From: an uncultured Bacteroidales bacterium
Lineage (GTDB): Bacteria > Bacteroidota > Bacteroidia > Bacteroidales > Bacteroidaceae
DNA: 64,000 bases
Direction: 5' to 3'
Assembly: GCA_902802265.1 (NCBI GenBank)
Contig: CADCLN010000017.1
Span: 1 to 64,000 of the forward strand
The notes under the pieces were generated by a model that worked only from the letters and a program-made list of their open reading frames with translations, was not told where the DNA came from and did not search any database. Shown here piece by piece: positions 17,459 through 26,422 of this stretch. Position numbers and translations under genes: made by a program. Each line of letters starts with the position of its first letter. Position 1 is the stretch's first letter.

Positions 17459-17628
17459 AAATATTTACCATTTACCATTTACCATTTACCATTTTTCACC
17501 ACAGATTACACAGATTTTTCAGATTACACAGATTTTGAAAGGAGTGCCCTAAAGGTTCGTCAAATTGACTTCGTCGAGCTAAGGTTCGTCAAATTCGTCA
17601 AATTCGTCAAATTCGTAGTCAAAAAAAA
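17459..17628. repeat. Mixed short repeats: TTTACCA tract, ATTACACAGAT words, TTCGTCAAA tract
   Basis: 17464-17494 is TTTACCA heptamers; 17500-17535 repeats ATTACACAGATTTT; 17580-17612 is three to four TTCGTCAAA units; 17553-17585 matches 46983-47020 in inverse orientation. No gene is seen in 17429-17832. Confidence 0.7.
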
Positions 17629-17723
17629 TGACTTCGTCGAGCCTCTTACATACTCCCAAAAATCTAAGCCTCCCCGCAGGGGCAACGTCGGCTTGATTTT
17701 TGTGTCGTCTGTTTCGAGGGTTC
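17629..17723 (+). repeat. 95-bp dispersed hairpin element, copy A
   Basis: Near-identical to the reverse complements of 31141-31235 and 54039-54138. The core folds: AAAAATC-T-AAGCC pairs with GGCTTGATTTTT around an inner CCCCGCAGGGG hairpin. It has no coding capacity and resembles a REP/MITE-type element or a bidirectional terminator. Confidence 0.8.
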
Positions 17724-17832
17724 CGAGTAATCAGTGTAATCTGTGGTTCAAAAAATCCGAGTAATCAGTAGTGAAGAATGAAAAAAGTGTGGCAAATAAA
17801 ATAAACGGGGAGTTTTTTGAGTTTTTAGGGGT

Positions 17833-19251
17833 ATGATATTTGTGCTTCTTGGATATTTTGCTGTGTTGCTGCTGCTGTCCCGTTGGGTTGGCGGCGGCGG
17901 GAATGATGCTTTTTTCCGTGGCAACAGGCAGTCGCCGTGGATGTTGGTGGCTTTCGGCATGGTGGGGGCGAGCATCAGTGGCTTGACCTTTGTGGGTGTG
18001 CCAGGATGGGTGATGAGCATCGACATGACTTATATGCAGATGTGCCTGGGGTTTGTGTTTGGCTATCTGCTGGTGGCTTTTGTGTTGCTGCCTATTTATT
18101 ATAGGTTGGGGCTGACGTCGATATACACTTATCTGGACAGGCGTTTCGGACGGATGAGTTACCGGACGGGGGCATGGTTTTTTCTGTTGAGTAAGTTGTT
18201 GGGAGCTTCGGCGAAGTTTTATGTGGTGGTGCAGGTTTTGCAGGTTTGTGTGGCTGATGCTTACGGTGTGCCTTATGGTGTGACGGCTGCTGTGACGTTG
18301 GTTTTCATTTGGCTATATACTCGCAGGAGTGGGATTCGGGCTTTGGTCTGGACGGATGTTTTGCAGACGTTTGTGCTGCTTGCTGCCTTGTTGCTGATTA
18401 TGCTGAAGGTCTGTGCGCTGCTGCATTTCGGTTTTCTTGAGGCTTTGCAGGCGGTGTGGAATGATTCGCATAGCCGTATGTTTGAGTTCGGTGATTTTGC
18501 TTCGAAGCAGAATTTCTGGAAGCAGTTTTTCAGTGGTGTTTTTGTGGTAGTGGTGATGACGGGTCTGGATCAGGACATGATGCAGAAGAATTTGACTTGC
18601 AAAAATCTGCGAGCGGCACAGAAGGATATGTGCAGTTATGGTCTGCTGTTTGTTCCTGTCAATTTTTTGTTTCTTTCGTTGGGTGTGCTGCTGCTGATGC
18701 TTTATGAACAGATGGGTCTGGATTTGCCGGAGAGTGGTGACAGTTTGCTGAGCAATCTGGTTTGTGGAGGCGTGTTGGGAGAGGCTTCCTTGGTGTTTTT
18801 CACGGTCGGCGTGGTGGCAAGTGCTTTCTCGAGTGCGGACAGTTCGCTGACGGCATTGACTACTTGTTATTGTGTGGATATTGTGGGAGATTCAGGGTGT
18901 TCCGCCAGACGGCGAAAGGGAGTGCATTTTGGCATGATGCTGGCTTTTCTGTGCTGCACGTTGGTGTTTCAAGCTTTGGGTAGCAGCAGTGTGATGGACT
19001 TGATTTACACGTTGGTGGGTTATACTTATGGCCCGCTGTTGGGATTGTTTGCTTTTGGCATTTTTACAAAAAGACAACCGCAGGAAAGGTTTGTGCCTTT
19101 CGTTGCGGTTGCTTCGCCTGTGGTTTGTGGTGTGGTGGATTATGTCACGTCTGTTGCTACGGGCTATGAGTTTGGCTATGAGCTGCTGATGCTGAACGGA
19201 TTGTTGACTTTTGCAGGGTTGTGGGTTATTTCAAAATCTCCTGCATCTTGA
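17833..19251 (+). CDS. Sodium:solute symporter (SSS family)
   Basis: 472 residues, about 13 membrane helices. The N-terminal FFRGNRQSPWMLVAFGMVGASISGLTF-like region (gene positions ~17915-17995) matches the SSS fold's first helices, and SAFSSADSSLTALTT near residue 335 carries the serine-rich Na2 sodium site. Bacteroidetes members of this type are commonly of unknown substrate. The 3' end overlaps the convergent CbiK-like gene by 26 bases, so no terminator separates them. Confidence 0.88.
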   Translation: MIFVLLGYFAVLLLLSRWVGGGGNDAFFRGNRQSPWMLVAFGMVGASISGLTFVGVPGWVMSIDMTYMQMCLGFVFGYLLVAFVLLPIYYRLGLTSIYTYLDRRFGRMSYRTGAWFFLLSKLLGASAKFYVVVQVLQVCVADAYGVPYGVTAAVTLVFIWLYTRRSGIRALVWTDVLQTFVLLAALLLIMLKVCALLHFGFLEALQAVWNDSHSRMFEFGDFASKQNFWKQFFSGVFVVVVMTGLDQDMMQKNLTCKNLRAAQKDMCSYGLLFVPVNFLFLSLGVLLLMLYEQMGLDLPESGDSLLSNLVCGGVLGEASLVFFTVGVVASAFSSADSSLTALTTCYCVDIVGDSGCSARRRKGVHFGMMLAFLCCTLVFQALGSSSVMDLIYTLVGYTYGPLLGLFAFGIFTKRQPQERFVPFVAVASPVVCGVVDYVTSVATGYEFGYELLMLNGLLTFAGLWVISKSPAS

Positions 19252-20128
19252 TTTCCAAGGGGCTGTAGGAACGGTATTGTTGGGCATGACGGGCATGCTG
19301 GATGAAGAGATTCAGAATGTCGTCGGCTTCGCCGAGGGTGTGTGTTGTTTGTGTCACCTTGTAACCTGCCTTTTGCAGTGTCTGGGTCAGTTGGTTGATG
19401 GGCTGGCTGTTTTCTGCGGCAAAGGTGAAGGGGATGAGGTTCACTTTTTTCTGTTTGCGTTGTTTCAGTTGTTTCTTCAAATGTTCGGCTTCGGGAAATC
19501 CTTCTTCTGCCACGACAAACCAGTTGTCATAGCCTTTGTAGTGTAGCATGAAGTCGATCATGGCGAATTGTGAAGGGTTTTCGCTGTCTTCACCGCCCAC
19601 CACCAGTACGTTTGCCATTTTCTTTTCTCCGTAGGATGCGGCGGTAGTGAGGATGGCTTTTTCGTAGTCGGCAGGTTGTGAAAGCAGGGTGCTGCCGATG
19701 CGCAGTTGCTTGAATTTGTTTGTGTAGAGGGCTGCTTCGTGGCGAATGTATTCCATTTCGACTCCCTCGACGATGTTTGACGACTGAATGAGGACGTGGG
19801 TGTAGCCTTCGGTGAAAAGTTCGTCGAGAATGTAGGTCAAGGTTTGTCGGGTTTGTCCGCGTTCCTTCATCTGTCGGATGGCAGGGAAGCAAGTCCATGC
19901 CTCACGGAAAGCACAGTTGGGGAAGGTGGCTTTCAGTTTCTGATTGAACCGTTCAATGCAGAGTTGCCGTTGCTGGTCGTCGCAAATGCCGTAGTGCACG
20001 GCGACAACGGCTGCTTTGTCGGCATTGCGCATGGACTCGAACAAGTCTTGTTCCACTTCTGTGTTTTGGGCAGAAATCGGCGTGAACAGGGTGAGAAGCA
20101 GGAGGAGGGGGAGGATGGTGCGTGTCAT
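19226..20128 (-). CDS. CbiK-like (sirohydrochlorin cobaltochelatase family) exported protein lacking the metal histidines
   Basis: 300 residues with a signal peptide (LPLLLLLTLFTPISAQ). The chelatase fold can be followed throughout: AAVVAVHYGICD, EAWTCFPAIRQMKERG, VLIQSSNIVEGVEMEYIR, LVVGGEDSENPSQFAMIDFML, and KAGYKVTQTTHTLGE near the end. In CbiK two histidines bind the metal, one in a GHG motif and one in a GDHA motif. Here these positions read VGGE and AAEN, so both histidines appear to be lost. It is probably not an active cobaltochelatase, but may bind a tetrapyrrole or metal in the periplasm. ATGA overlap (20125-20128) couples it to the M6 protease gene. Confidence 0.75.
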   Translation of the reverse strand: MTRTILPLLLLLTLFTPISAQNTEVEQDLFESMRNADKAAVVAVHYGICDDQQRQLCIERFNQKLKATFPNCAFREAWTCFPAIRQMKERGQTRQTLTYILDELFTEGYTHVLIQSSNIVEGVEMEYIRHEAALYTNKFKQLRIGSTLLSQPADYEKAILTTAASYGEKKMANVLVVGGEDSENPSQFAMIDFMLHYKGYDNWFVVAEEGFPEAEHLKKQLKQRKQKKVNLIPFTFAAENSQPINQLTQTLQKAGYKVTQTTHTLGEADDILNLFIQHARHAQQYRSYSPLEIKMQEILK

Positions 20129-21915
20129 TGTCTTATGTGTATTTTTTTGCTGATGTTGCCTTGTCGGAGGATGTAAAAGCCAGGCTGGGTGGGTGTGTTT
20201 ACCTTTATGCCGTTGAGGGTGAAATATTCTGTTTTCTGCCTGTTGTTGTCACCGCTGACGGGGGTTATAGAACTGTCTGTACCTCCCCTGAATTTGAAGG
20301 AAATGAGTCCGTTGGTTTCCTGTATGTCGGTGATGGGTTTGTTCAGCAGATAGGTGTCTTCTTCGTTGGGGTGGTAGAATCTTCCGCCGACGTTTTCGTG
20401 TGAAATGTAGTCCAGCGTACTGACATTGGAAGTGCCAGGGAAGAGTTGTGATTGGTACACTCTTTCGCTTACCGTGTACTTTTTCTGGGAGGTGTTATAT
20501 GAACCGAACTCACGCCCTGCGGGGATGATGGTCATGCGTTGGTGTTTGGTGTCGGTGTTAACCTCGTTTTCTTCCCATATTTTGGCGTTGTAATCTACAT
20601 GGCAAATCAAGAGTCCGTGCGGACTGGTGTAGTTTTTGGTGTAGGTAAACCAACCGTGGTTTTGTCGGTTTTCCAGCGTGAAAAATTCGTTGCGATAGTT
20701 TTCGTTGTAGATGATGTATGCCACGGCGGAGTCTTGCAGAGCAGGCATCTGGGTGATGGTAGCGGGTTGGTCGAGTTCGATAAAGTCGAGCCAACCAGCG
20801 CACCAACGTTCATAGGCTGTGAAGCCGGCGGGTTGTTCGCCGTTGTTGGTTCTGCCGTTGCGATCACCTTTGTCCATCAAGTCCCAAGTGTCCATGCCGA
20901 ATCCGCCTTTGTAGCTTATGTCGTAGAAGTCGGGCAGTCCCAGGCAGTGGCAAAATTCGTGGCAAGCCGTACCGATGCCGCTGATGTTGCTGCCACGGGT
21001 TCCGCTCAGTTCGCAAGCCATGGCGTAGGTGTCAATCACACAGCCTCCCAGGGTGATGGGACCGTTTCCGTCGCCGTAATCTTTGCCTTCGGTCAGAGTC
21101 CATTCGTGTGGCCAGATGGTGTTGGCTGGTGCACCATTCTGTTCTCCGTAGCCTGCATAGACAATGAAGACTTGATCTACTTCTCCATTGCCGTCCCAGT
21201 CGTAGTCCGCCCAGTTGATGTCGTACATTTGGTCTGCCTTTGTGCAGATTTCGGCGGCAAGTGCGGCGACGTATTTGTCGTCTCCGTCGGCTTTGTTGCC
21301 GCCATAATGGGCGTATGTGTTGCTTGCTTCGACAGGGCCATAGAGGTCGAAGGTCAGGTCGAATTTGCCGTAGGATTGGTCTTTGAAGTAGTCGTGAACA
21401 GATCCGTAGTGGTTATTGTCGTGGTAGCCAGGTTCGTTGAATATTCTGTAGAAGACATCGGGTGTGTTGATTGATTTCATGTACAGGTTGCTGAAGTTGG
21501 CCAGTATGACAATGCCGCGTTTTTTGCCTTGATAGGCATTTGTTTGGTCGGCGGATGTTCGGGCTTTTGCTTTGTGGGCTTCGATTCTTGCCATTCTTCG
21601 CGCATTTCGTCGGATGCGCTTGGTTTTCCACAGGTTGTTGATAGAGTCGGTCAGTTGGGGAGCCACACGGAAGTCACCATTCTCTTCCTGCACCACAGGG
21701 ATGCCATCCAGCGTGGTGTAGAAATGACAGCATTCGTCGCCACAGAGTATGATGGTCAGCAGGCTTCCGTCGCTGTTGACCACGGTGATGGGTTCTTGGT
21801 TTGCGGAGCCGGCATAGGCTTCAACACTGCCTGTCAACGTTAAACCCAGACAAAGTGATAACGTTATAATGTGATAACGAAGGAGTGGAAAACGGCAAGG
21901 AAAAATCTTATTCAT
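20125..21915 (-). CDS. Secreted M6-family (immune inhibitor A-like) metalloprotease
   Basis: 596 residues. After a signal peptide, GIVILANFSNLYMKS begins the M6 domain; HEFCHCLGLPDFYD gives the HExxHxxGxxD zinc site, with WDLMDKGDRN after it. The C-terminus (LNGIKVNTPTQPGFYILRQGNISKKIHIRQ-like) has the GxYIL...KI pattern of sorting/secretion tail domains of Bacteroidetes exported proteins, so it is probably cell-surface or released. It overlaps the upstream ATPase gene by 8 bases and the downstream CbiK-like gene by 4, forming a tight operon. Confidence 0.88.
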   Translation of the reverse strand: MNKIFPCRFPLLRYHIITLSLCLGLTLTGSVEAYAGSANQEPITVVNSDGSLLTIILCGDECCHFYTTLDGIPVVQEENGDFRVAPQLTDSINNLWKTKRIRRNARRMARIEAHKAKARTSADQTNAYQGKKRGIVILANFSNLYMKSINTPDVFYRIFNEPGYHDNNHYGSVHDYFKDQSYGKFDLTFDLYGPVEASNTYAHYGGNKADGDDKYVAALAAEICTKADQMYDINWADYDWDGNGEVDQVFIVYAGYGEQNGAPANTIWPHEWTLTEGKDYGDGNGPITLGGCVIDTYAMACELSGTRGSNISGIGTACHEFCHCLGLPDFYDISYKGGFGMDTWDLMDKGDRNGRTNNGEQPAGFTAYERWCAGWLDFIELDQPATITQMPALQDSAVAYIIYNENYRNEFFTLENRQNHGWFTYTKNYTSPHGLLICHVDYNAKIWEENEVNTDTKHQRMTIIPAGREFGSYNTSQKKYTVSERVYQSQLFPGTSNVSTLDYISHENVGGRFYHPNEEDTYLLNKPITDIQETNGLISFKFRGGTDSSITPVSGDNNRQKTEYFTLNGIKVNTPTQPGFYILRQGNISKKIHIRQ

Positions 21916-22975
21916 AAGGTTTTAAGTCTGCTGCTTCGCGGATGGCAGCAATTTGATTTTTGATAATGCTCGGAACAATGGTGCGCAGCAAGTGTTCGAT
22001 GCGCTTCACGTTGTAAGTTTCTTTTCCATTCTCCATCAGTCGGTAAGTTCCGTCGCCTGGCACAAGGATAGAAACGGGGCATTCGGGGGTTCTTTCTACA
22101 GGCAAGATACCATTGCGCATCAGTGCTTTTTGGCACAGACGCCACTCCAGTGTTGAGGCATCGCCCTGCATGGCCACTTCTCGTGCTGTTTCGTGGCTGA
22201 TGTGGAAGGTACCCAGATTTCGGTCAAACGCAATGCCTTCACGGTTGAAGTATTGTTCTATCCAGCCCTCGATGCTGAGGTCTTCGGGCGAACCCGTTGT
22301 CAAACCATGTTCTTGGTCGAGCAGCCATATTTGGTCGGCCACTTGCAAGGCATGTTCCAGGTCGTGTGTACTCAGGAAGATGGTCTTTTTCAGTGTGCGA
22401 GCCAAACGGTGCAGCAACATCATCGTCTGAATCTTGCTTGGGTAGTCCAGATAGGCTGTTGGCTCGTCTAAAAACACAATGGGCGTTTCCTGTGCAAGGG
22501 CTTTGGCAATCATCACCTTCTGACATTCGCCGTCGGACAGTGTGCTCATTTTGCGTTCTTTGAGCGGTTCAATGCTTACCCACTGGAAGCATTTGTTCAC
22601 GACCGTCTTGTCTTTGTCGTTCAGCTTTCCCCAGAAGCCTGTGTAAGGGCTGCGTCCCATGCCGACCACATCGAAGGCGGTCATGTTCTTGACACCCGCT
22701 GCTTCGTCGGTCAGCACCACGCTGATATGCTTTGCCAATGCTTGTTCCTTGTAAGATGTGATGGGATGTCCTGCCACTTCCACCGTGCCGCTCAGTGCTG
22801 GCTGGAAGGCACACATGGTGCGCAGCAGGGTGGATTTTCCTGCTCCGTTGGGTCCTAACAGGCACGTCAGTTCACCTGTGGCCAGCGTAGCATTCAGGTC
22901 TTTTGAAACTATCCTTTCGTTGCCTCTATGCTTGTAACCCGTTGTCAGGTTCTTCAGTTCTACGCTTGTTGTCAT
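21908..22975 (-). CDS. FecE-type iron/cobalamin ABC transporter ATPase with C-terminal extension
   Basis: 355 residues. Walker A GPNGAGKSTLL, signature LSDGECQKVMIAKAL, Walker B VFLDEPTAYLD and the switch histidine in FLSTHDLEHAL are intact. The family normally has about 250-260 residues; here ~95 more follow (from about 260), without a recognised fold. No permease (FecCD) or binding protein (FecB) gene is adjacent; neighbours are an M6 protease and a cation antiporter. It could serve a permease encoded elsewhere. Pairing with a CbiK-like protein hints at tetrapyrrole or metal uptake; this is inference. Confidence 0.88.
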   Translation of the reverse strand: MTTSVELKNLTTGYKHRGNERIVSKDLNATLATGELTCLLGPNGAGKSTLLRTMCAFQPALSGTVEVAGHPITSYKEQALAKHISVVLTDEAAGVKNMTAFDVVGMGRSPYTGFWGKLNDKDKTVVNKCFQWVSIEPLKERKMSTLSDGECQKVMIAKALAQETPIVFLDEPTAYLDYPSKIQTMMLLHRLARTLKKTIFLSTHDLEHALQVADQIWLLDQEHGLTTGSPEDLSIEGWIEQYFNREGIAFDRNLGTFHISHETAREVAMQGDASTLEWRLCQKALMRNGILPVERTPECPVSILVPGDGTYRLMENGKETYNVKRIEHLLRTIVPSIIKNQIAAIREAADLKPYE

Positions 22976-22994
22976 ATATTTATTCTTTTGGATG

Positions 22995-23978
22995 CTATAC
23001 TTTATAAATCAGATAAACATAATAAGCCACTTGCAGCAGGACGAGCATTGCCCCCTCCACACGTGAAATGATATAGTGTTTTTTGCCCATCCAGCCAAAG
23101 CCCCAAAACAGGAATGCCGCAACCAGCAGTGTGTACAGGTCTGTCATTGTAATGCCTTCCATGGGCAGCGGAAAGACTGTTGCCGAAGCTCCCAAGATGA
23201 GCAGGGTGTTGAACACTACGCTGCCCACGATATTGCCTACAGCCATGTCGTTGTCTCCCTTTCGGGCTGCCATGATGCTGGTAGCCAACTCTGGAGCCGA
23301 CGTGCCGATGCTCACAATGGTGAGGGCGATAATGGCTTCACTCACACCCAGAAACCTGGCAATGCCCGAAGCACCATCTACCATCCAGTTGCCGCCTAGA
23401 ATCAGACAAGCCAGTCCCACGACAATCAGGAGAAAAGCCATCCACCACGGTTTGATGGTCGTGTCCCTGTCTTCCGCATTTTTCAATTCAGCCTTCCTTC
23501 CTTTTCTGGCTAACCTGACTGTGTAGTACAGGAACATAGAAAACAGGCACAGCAGAATCAGTCCGTCTCCCCGTGTGAGTTCGTTCTTTGTTGCACCGCT
23601 AATGATTTTGTCTATCAGCATCAGGAACAAAATCACCTGGGTACCTACCATGATGGGTAAGTCGCGTATCACGTTGCCTCGTGTCATCACAATGGGTGAA
23701 AACAGGGCCGTACAACCGATGATGCCGAAGATGTTGAAAATGTTGCTGCCCACCACGTTGCCGATGGCGATGTCGGCGGAGTGGCGCAGAGCTCCCATCA
23801 TGCTCACCACAAACTCTGGAGCCGACGTGCCGATAGCCACAATGGTCAGTCCGATGACCAGTGTAGGGATGTGCATCCTGTGTGCCACGTTTGCTGCTCC
23901 GTCGGTCAGCCAGTCTGCTCCTTTCACAATCATGGCCAACCCGACGAGGAAAGCAGCGATGTCAATCAATAAGTCCAT
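22995..23978 (-). CDS. Calcium/sodium antiporter (YrbG/CaCA family)
   Basis: 327 residues, ten predicted membrane helices in two homologous halves. Each half carries the alpha-repeat: VAIGTSAPEFVVSMMGA...IAIGNVVGSNIFN and VSIGTSAPELATSIMAA...MAVGNIVGSVVFN. It exchanges Na+ for Ca2+ at the inner membrane. Follows the DUF4424-like gene by 17 bases and precedes the ATPase by 19, so the run is one transcription unit. Confidence 0.93.
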   Translation of the reverse strand: MDLLIDIAAFLVGLAMIVKGADWLTDGAANVAHRMHIPTLVIGLTIVAIGTSAPEFVVSMMGALRHSADIAIGNVVGSNIFNIFGIIGCTALFSPIVMTRGNVIRDLPIMVGTQVILFLMLIDKIISGATKNELTRGDGLILLCLFSMFLYYTVRLARKGRKAELKNAEDRDTTIKPWWMAFLLIVVGLACLILGGNWMVDGASGIARFLGVSEAIIALTIVSIGTSAPELATSIMAARKGDNDMAVGNIVGSVVFNTLLILGASATVFPLPMEGITMTDLYTLLVAAFLFWGFGWMGKKHYIISRVEGAMLVLLQVAYYVYLIYKV

Positions 23979-23995
23979 GTTTATTCTTGTTTTTA

Positions 23996-25162
23996 TTATT
24001 CACCCTTGTTGATGAGTTTCCACTCTCGGGGTGTGAAGTCGTCGGTGGATGTTTCCCATGTGGGGTCGGGCATGTACCACCAAAGGGCATTGAAATAGTC
24101 CCGCAGGGCAGGGTCTTTGAAGACGTAGCCTCGGCTGGCGTAGGGAAGGTTACGCAGAATGCGCTTGTCGTTAGCGGTCACTTTTTCTACATCTCTGTAG
24201 CTCCAAGGCTGGTAGCCTTGGCTGCGGTCGTAGAAGCCGCCGAGAACGAAGTGTTCCATTTGCAGCATATCGGCAGAACTGATGACCATGTTTTGGATGG
24301 GTTTGAAGTTTGTGGCATGCCATTCCACTGTGCCGTTTCTAAGCGAGATTTCAGTGCAGGATTCGTCGTAGTGTTCCGTTCTGCGTACTTTGCCCGTTCC
24401 CTCAGTGACCGTGAAGGGTGCCGACATGAAAAGTGAGTCGGGCAGGTAAAAGTGCTTGGCTGTGTTCTTTGCCTGAATGCGCAGGGTGAAGTCGTCTATC
24501 TGGTGGTTTGCCCAACGCATGGCGGGTGTGAGCCAGTAGGGTACCTCGAAAGTGCGGCCCACGCCGTATGACATGCGGTAGCGGTAAGTGTGGTGCACCG
24601 TGTTCACTCCAGGGCGGAACGTGACGGTGAAGTAATAGACGTAGGAGAATTCGACGATGCTGTCGAGTTTGGCATTGTAAAGCATGTGGTTTTCCAGCCA
24701 TTCATCTTCCTTCAGTTTGGCTTCGTCGCCGGCTTTCCACTGCTTGAGGTCGAGTGGGGTGATAGCCTTGTTTTCGCCGAAAGTAGATGCGGCTATTCCG
24801 TTTTTGTATGAAATGGGTTCACCGTTCATCACGGCAGTGAAGTCCTTGATGTAGGGATGGATGCTCCGTTTGTTGAGTGTTTTGTCGTCGTTGTAGGGAG
24901 CCATGGATTCAAAGCCCATCGTCACGACTTTCTCGTCGCCGTTGTTCCTGAATTCGTACTGCACATTCACATTGGCATAACCGTCATCCTGCAGGCTGAT
25001 GGTCAGAACTTCCTTGGTAATTGCAATGTTGGTCTCCTTGATGGGTACAAGTTGACTGCCGCCAGCGAAAAAAACACCATCGTTGGCAAATGCTGCCAAC
25101 GACGTGAATGTAGTAAATATAAAAATGAAAAATGAAGAATGGAGGAAGGATAAATGTTTCAT
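23996..25162 (-). CDS. Exported protein with DUF4424-like region and C-terminal YARHG domain
   Basis: 388 residues. A signal peptide (about 1-26) precedes a beta-rich region beginning NDGVFFAGGSQLVPIKETNIAITKE-like sequence (family DUF4424-like), including VQYEFRNNGDEKVVTMGFE. The last ~70 residues (NDKRILRNLPYASRGYVFKDPALRDYF) are a YARHG domain whose signature reads YASRG. YARHG proteins are exported or envelope proteins of unknown function. First gene of the run to the antiporter and ATPase. Confidence 0.75.
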   Translation of the reverse strand: MKHLSFLHSSFFIFIFTTFTSLAAFANDGVFFAGGSQLVPIKETNIAITKEVLTISLQDDGYANVNVQYEFRNNGDEKVVTMGFESMAPYNDDKTLNKRSIHPYIKDFTAVMNGEPISYKNGIAASTFGENKAITPLDLKQWKAGDEAKLKEDEWLENHMLYNAKLDSIVEFSYVYYFTVTFRPGVNTVHHTYRYRMSYGVGRTFEVPYWLTPAMRWANHQIDDFTLRIQAKNTAKHFYLPDSLFMSAPFTVTEGTGKVRRTEHYDESCTEISLRNGTVEWHATNFKPIQNMVISSADMLQMEHFVLGGFYDRSQGYQPWSYRDVEKVTANDKRILRNLPYASRGYVFKDPALRDYFNALWWYMPDPTWETSTDDFTPREWKLINKGE

Positions 25163-25178
25163 TGTTGTCGTAACATCT

Positions 25179-26381
25179 CTATACGTTCTGTGTTAACCGA
25201 TTAGCCAGATTCTTCAAGTCCTCCACGGTCTTTTCCTTCACAATGGATTCCACGGTGACGATGGGGTCGATGATGGTGATGTTCTTCATCTGTTCAAACA
25301 TCTCTCGCATCTTCTTGCCGGCAGCAGGAGCCCACGAACCATTCTCGATGATGCCCACGGTGCGGTTCTGGTAAGCCTTGATGCCGAGGTGATGCAGGAA
25401 GTCGTGCATGACAGGCATCACGCCGCCGTCATAGGTAGGCGCTGCCACCACAAGGCGGTCGTAGCGGAACGCATCCTCCACGGCTTCTGCCATGTCGTCG
25501 CGAGCCAGGTCGCTGACGCTAACCTTCACGTTGCTGTCGTCCTTGATGATTTCTGCCAGTTTCAGGGCAGCCTCTTCTGTGTTGCCGTGCAGCGAACAGT
25601 AGGCAATGAACACGCCCTTGTCTTCGGGCTGATAACTGGACCAAGTGTTGTAGATGTTCAGATAATAGTCCACATTTTCATTGAGCACAGGACCGTGGAG
25701 TGGGGCAATAACCCTGATGTCGAGGTTTGCAGCCTTCTTCAATACGGCCTGAACCATGGCGCCATACTTGCCCACAATGTTGAAGTAGTAGCGGCGAGCC
25801 TCACAAGCCCAGCCGTCAACCGTTCCGTGCAACTTGTCGGCAGCCATGCCTTCGCTGTTGGGGTGACCGAGTGCACCGAACTTACCGAATCCGTCGGCTG
25901 CAAACAGGATGCCTTCGGCACTTTCGTAGCTCATCATCACTTCTGGCCAGTGTACCATCGGAGCCATGATGAAGGTGAGAGTGTGCTGTCCCAGGGAGAT
26001 TGTGTCGCCCTCCTTTACCACTTGCAGTCTGCCGGCGAAATCCGTGTCGAAGAAGCGTTTCGCCATTGCCACAGCCTTTTGCGAACAAATGCCTACGCAG
26101 TCGGGGTATTTCTCCAGCAGCATCTTCACGTTGCCGGCGTGGTCAGGTTCCATGTGGTGGATGATGAGGTAGTCGGGAGTGCGTCCGTTCAGCGCAGCCT
26201 CCAGTTTTTCTACCCATTCATTGGTTTTGCGTGCATCCACCGTGTCCATGATGGCAATCTTTTCGTCATCAATCAGGTAAGAGTTATAGGATATGCCTTC
26301 TGGCACGTCATACTGTCCCTCGAAGAGGTCAATGTCGGTGTCATCCACACCGATGTACTTGATGTTTTTTGCTATTTCCAT
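25179..26381 (-). CDS. Flavodiiron protein (FprA-family A-type flavoprotein)
   Basis: 400 residues. The N-terminal metallo-beta-lactamase domain keeps the diiron ligands (IHHMEPDHAGN, MVHWPEVM, FAADGFGKFG, APLHGPVL). The flavodoxin domain from about residue 255 (IAYCSLHGNTEEAA) binds FMN. These cytoplasmic enzymes reduce oxygen and/or nitric oxide to protect anaerobes. Own promoter at 26409-26416. Confidence 0.95.
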   Translation of the reverse strand: MEIAKNIKYIGVDDTDIDLFEGQYDVPEGISYNSYLIDDEKIAIMDTVDARKTNEWVEKLEAALNGRTPDYLIIHHMEPDHAGNVKMLLEKYPDCVGICSQKAVAMAKRFFDTDFAGRLQVVKEGDTISLGQHTLTFIMAPMVHWPEVMMSYESAEGILFAADGFGKFGALGHPNSEGMAADKLHGTVDGWACEARRYYFNIVGKYGAMVQAVLKKAANLDIRVIAPLHGPVLNENVDYYLNIYNTWSSYQPEDKGVFIAYCSLHGNTEEAALKLAEIIKDDSNVKVSVSDLARDDMAEAVEDAFRYDRLVVAAPTYDGGVMPVMHDFLHHLGIKAYQNRTVGIIENGSWAPAAGKKMREMFEQMKNITIIDPIVTVESIVKEKTVEDLKNLANRLTQNV

Positions 26382-26408
26382 TGTTGCCTATGTTTTAAAA
26401 AATTTGTG

Positions 26409-26416
26409 CAAAGGTA
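26409..26416 (-). promoter_or_regulatory. -7 element TACCTTTG for the flavodiiron gene
   Basis: Exact match on the minus strand, 28-35 bases before the ATG. Confidence 0.6.
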
Positions 26417-26422
26417 ATGCTT

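Noticed and set aside
17459..17832. Insertion sequence
   Set aside because: Only short repeats are present; no transposase frame or terminal inverted repeats with target duplication were found.
19226..20128. Functional cobaltochelatase CbiK
   Set aside because: Both metal-binding histidines are replaced, so only the fold assignment is kept.
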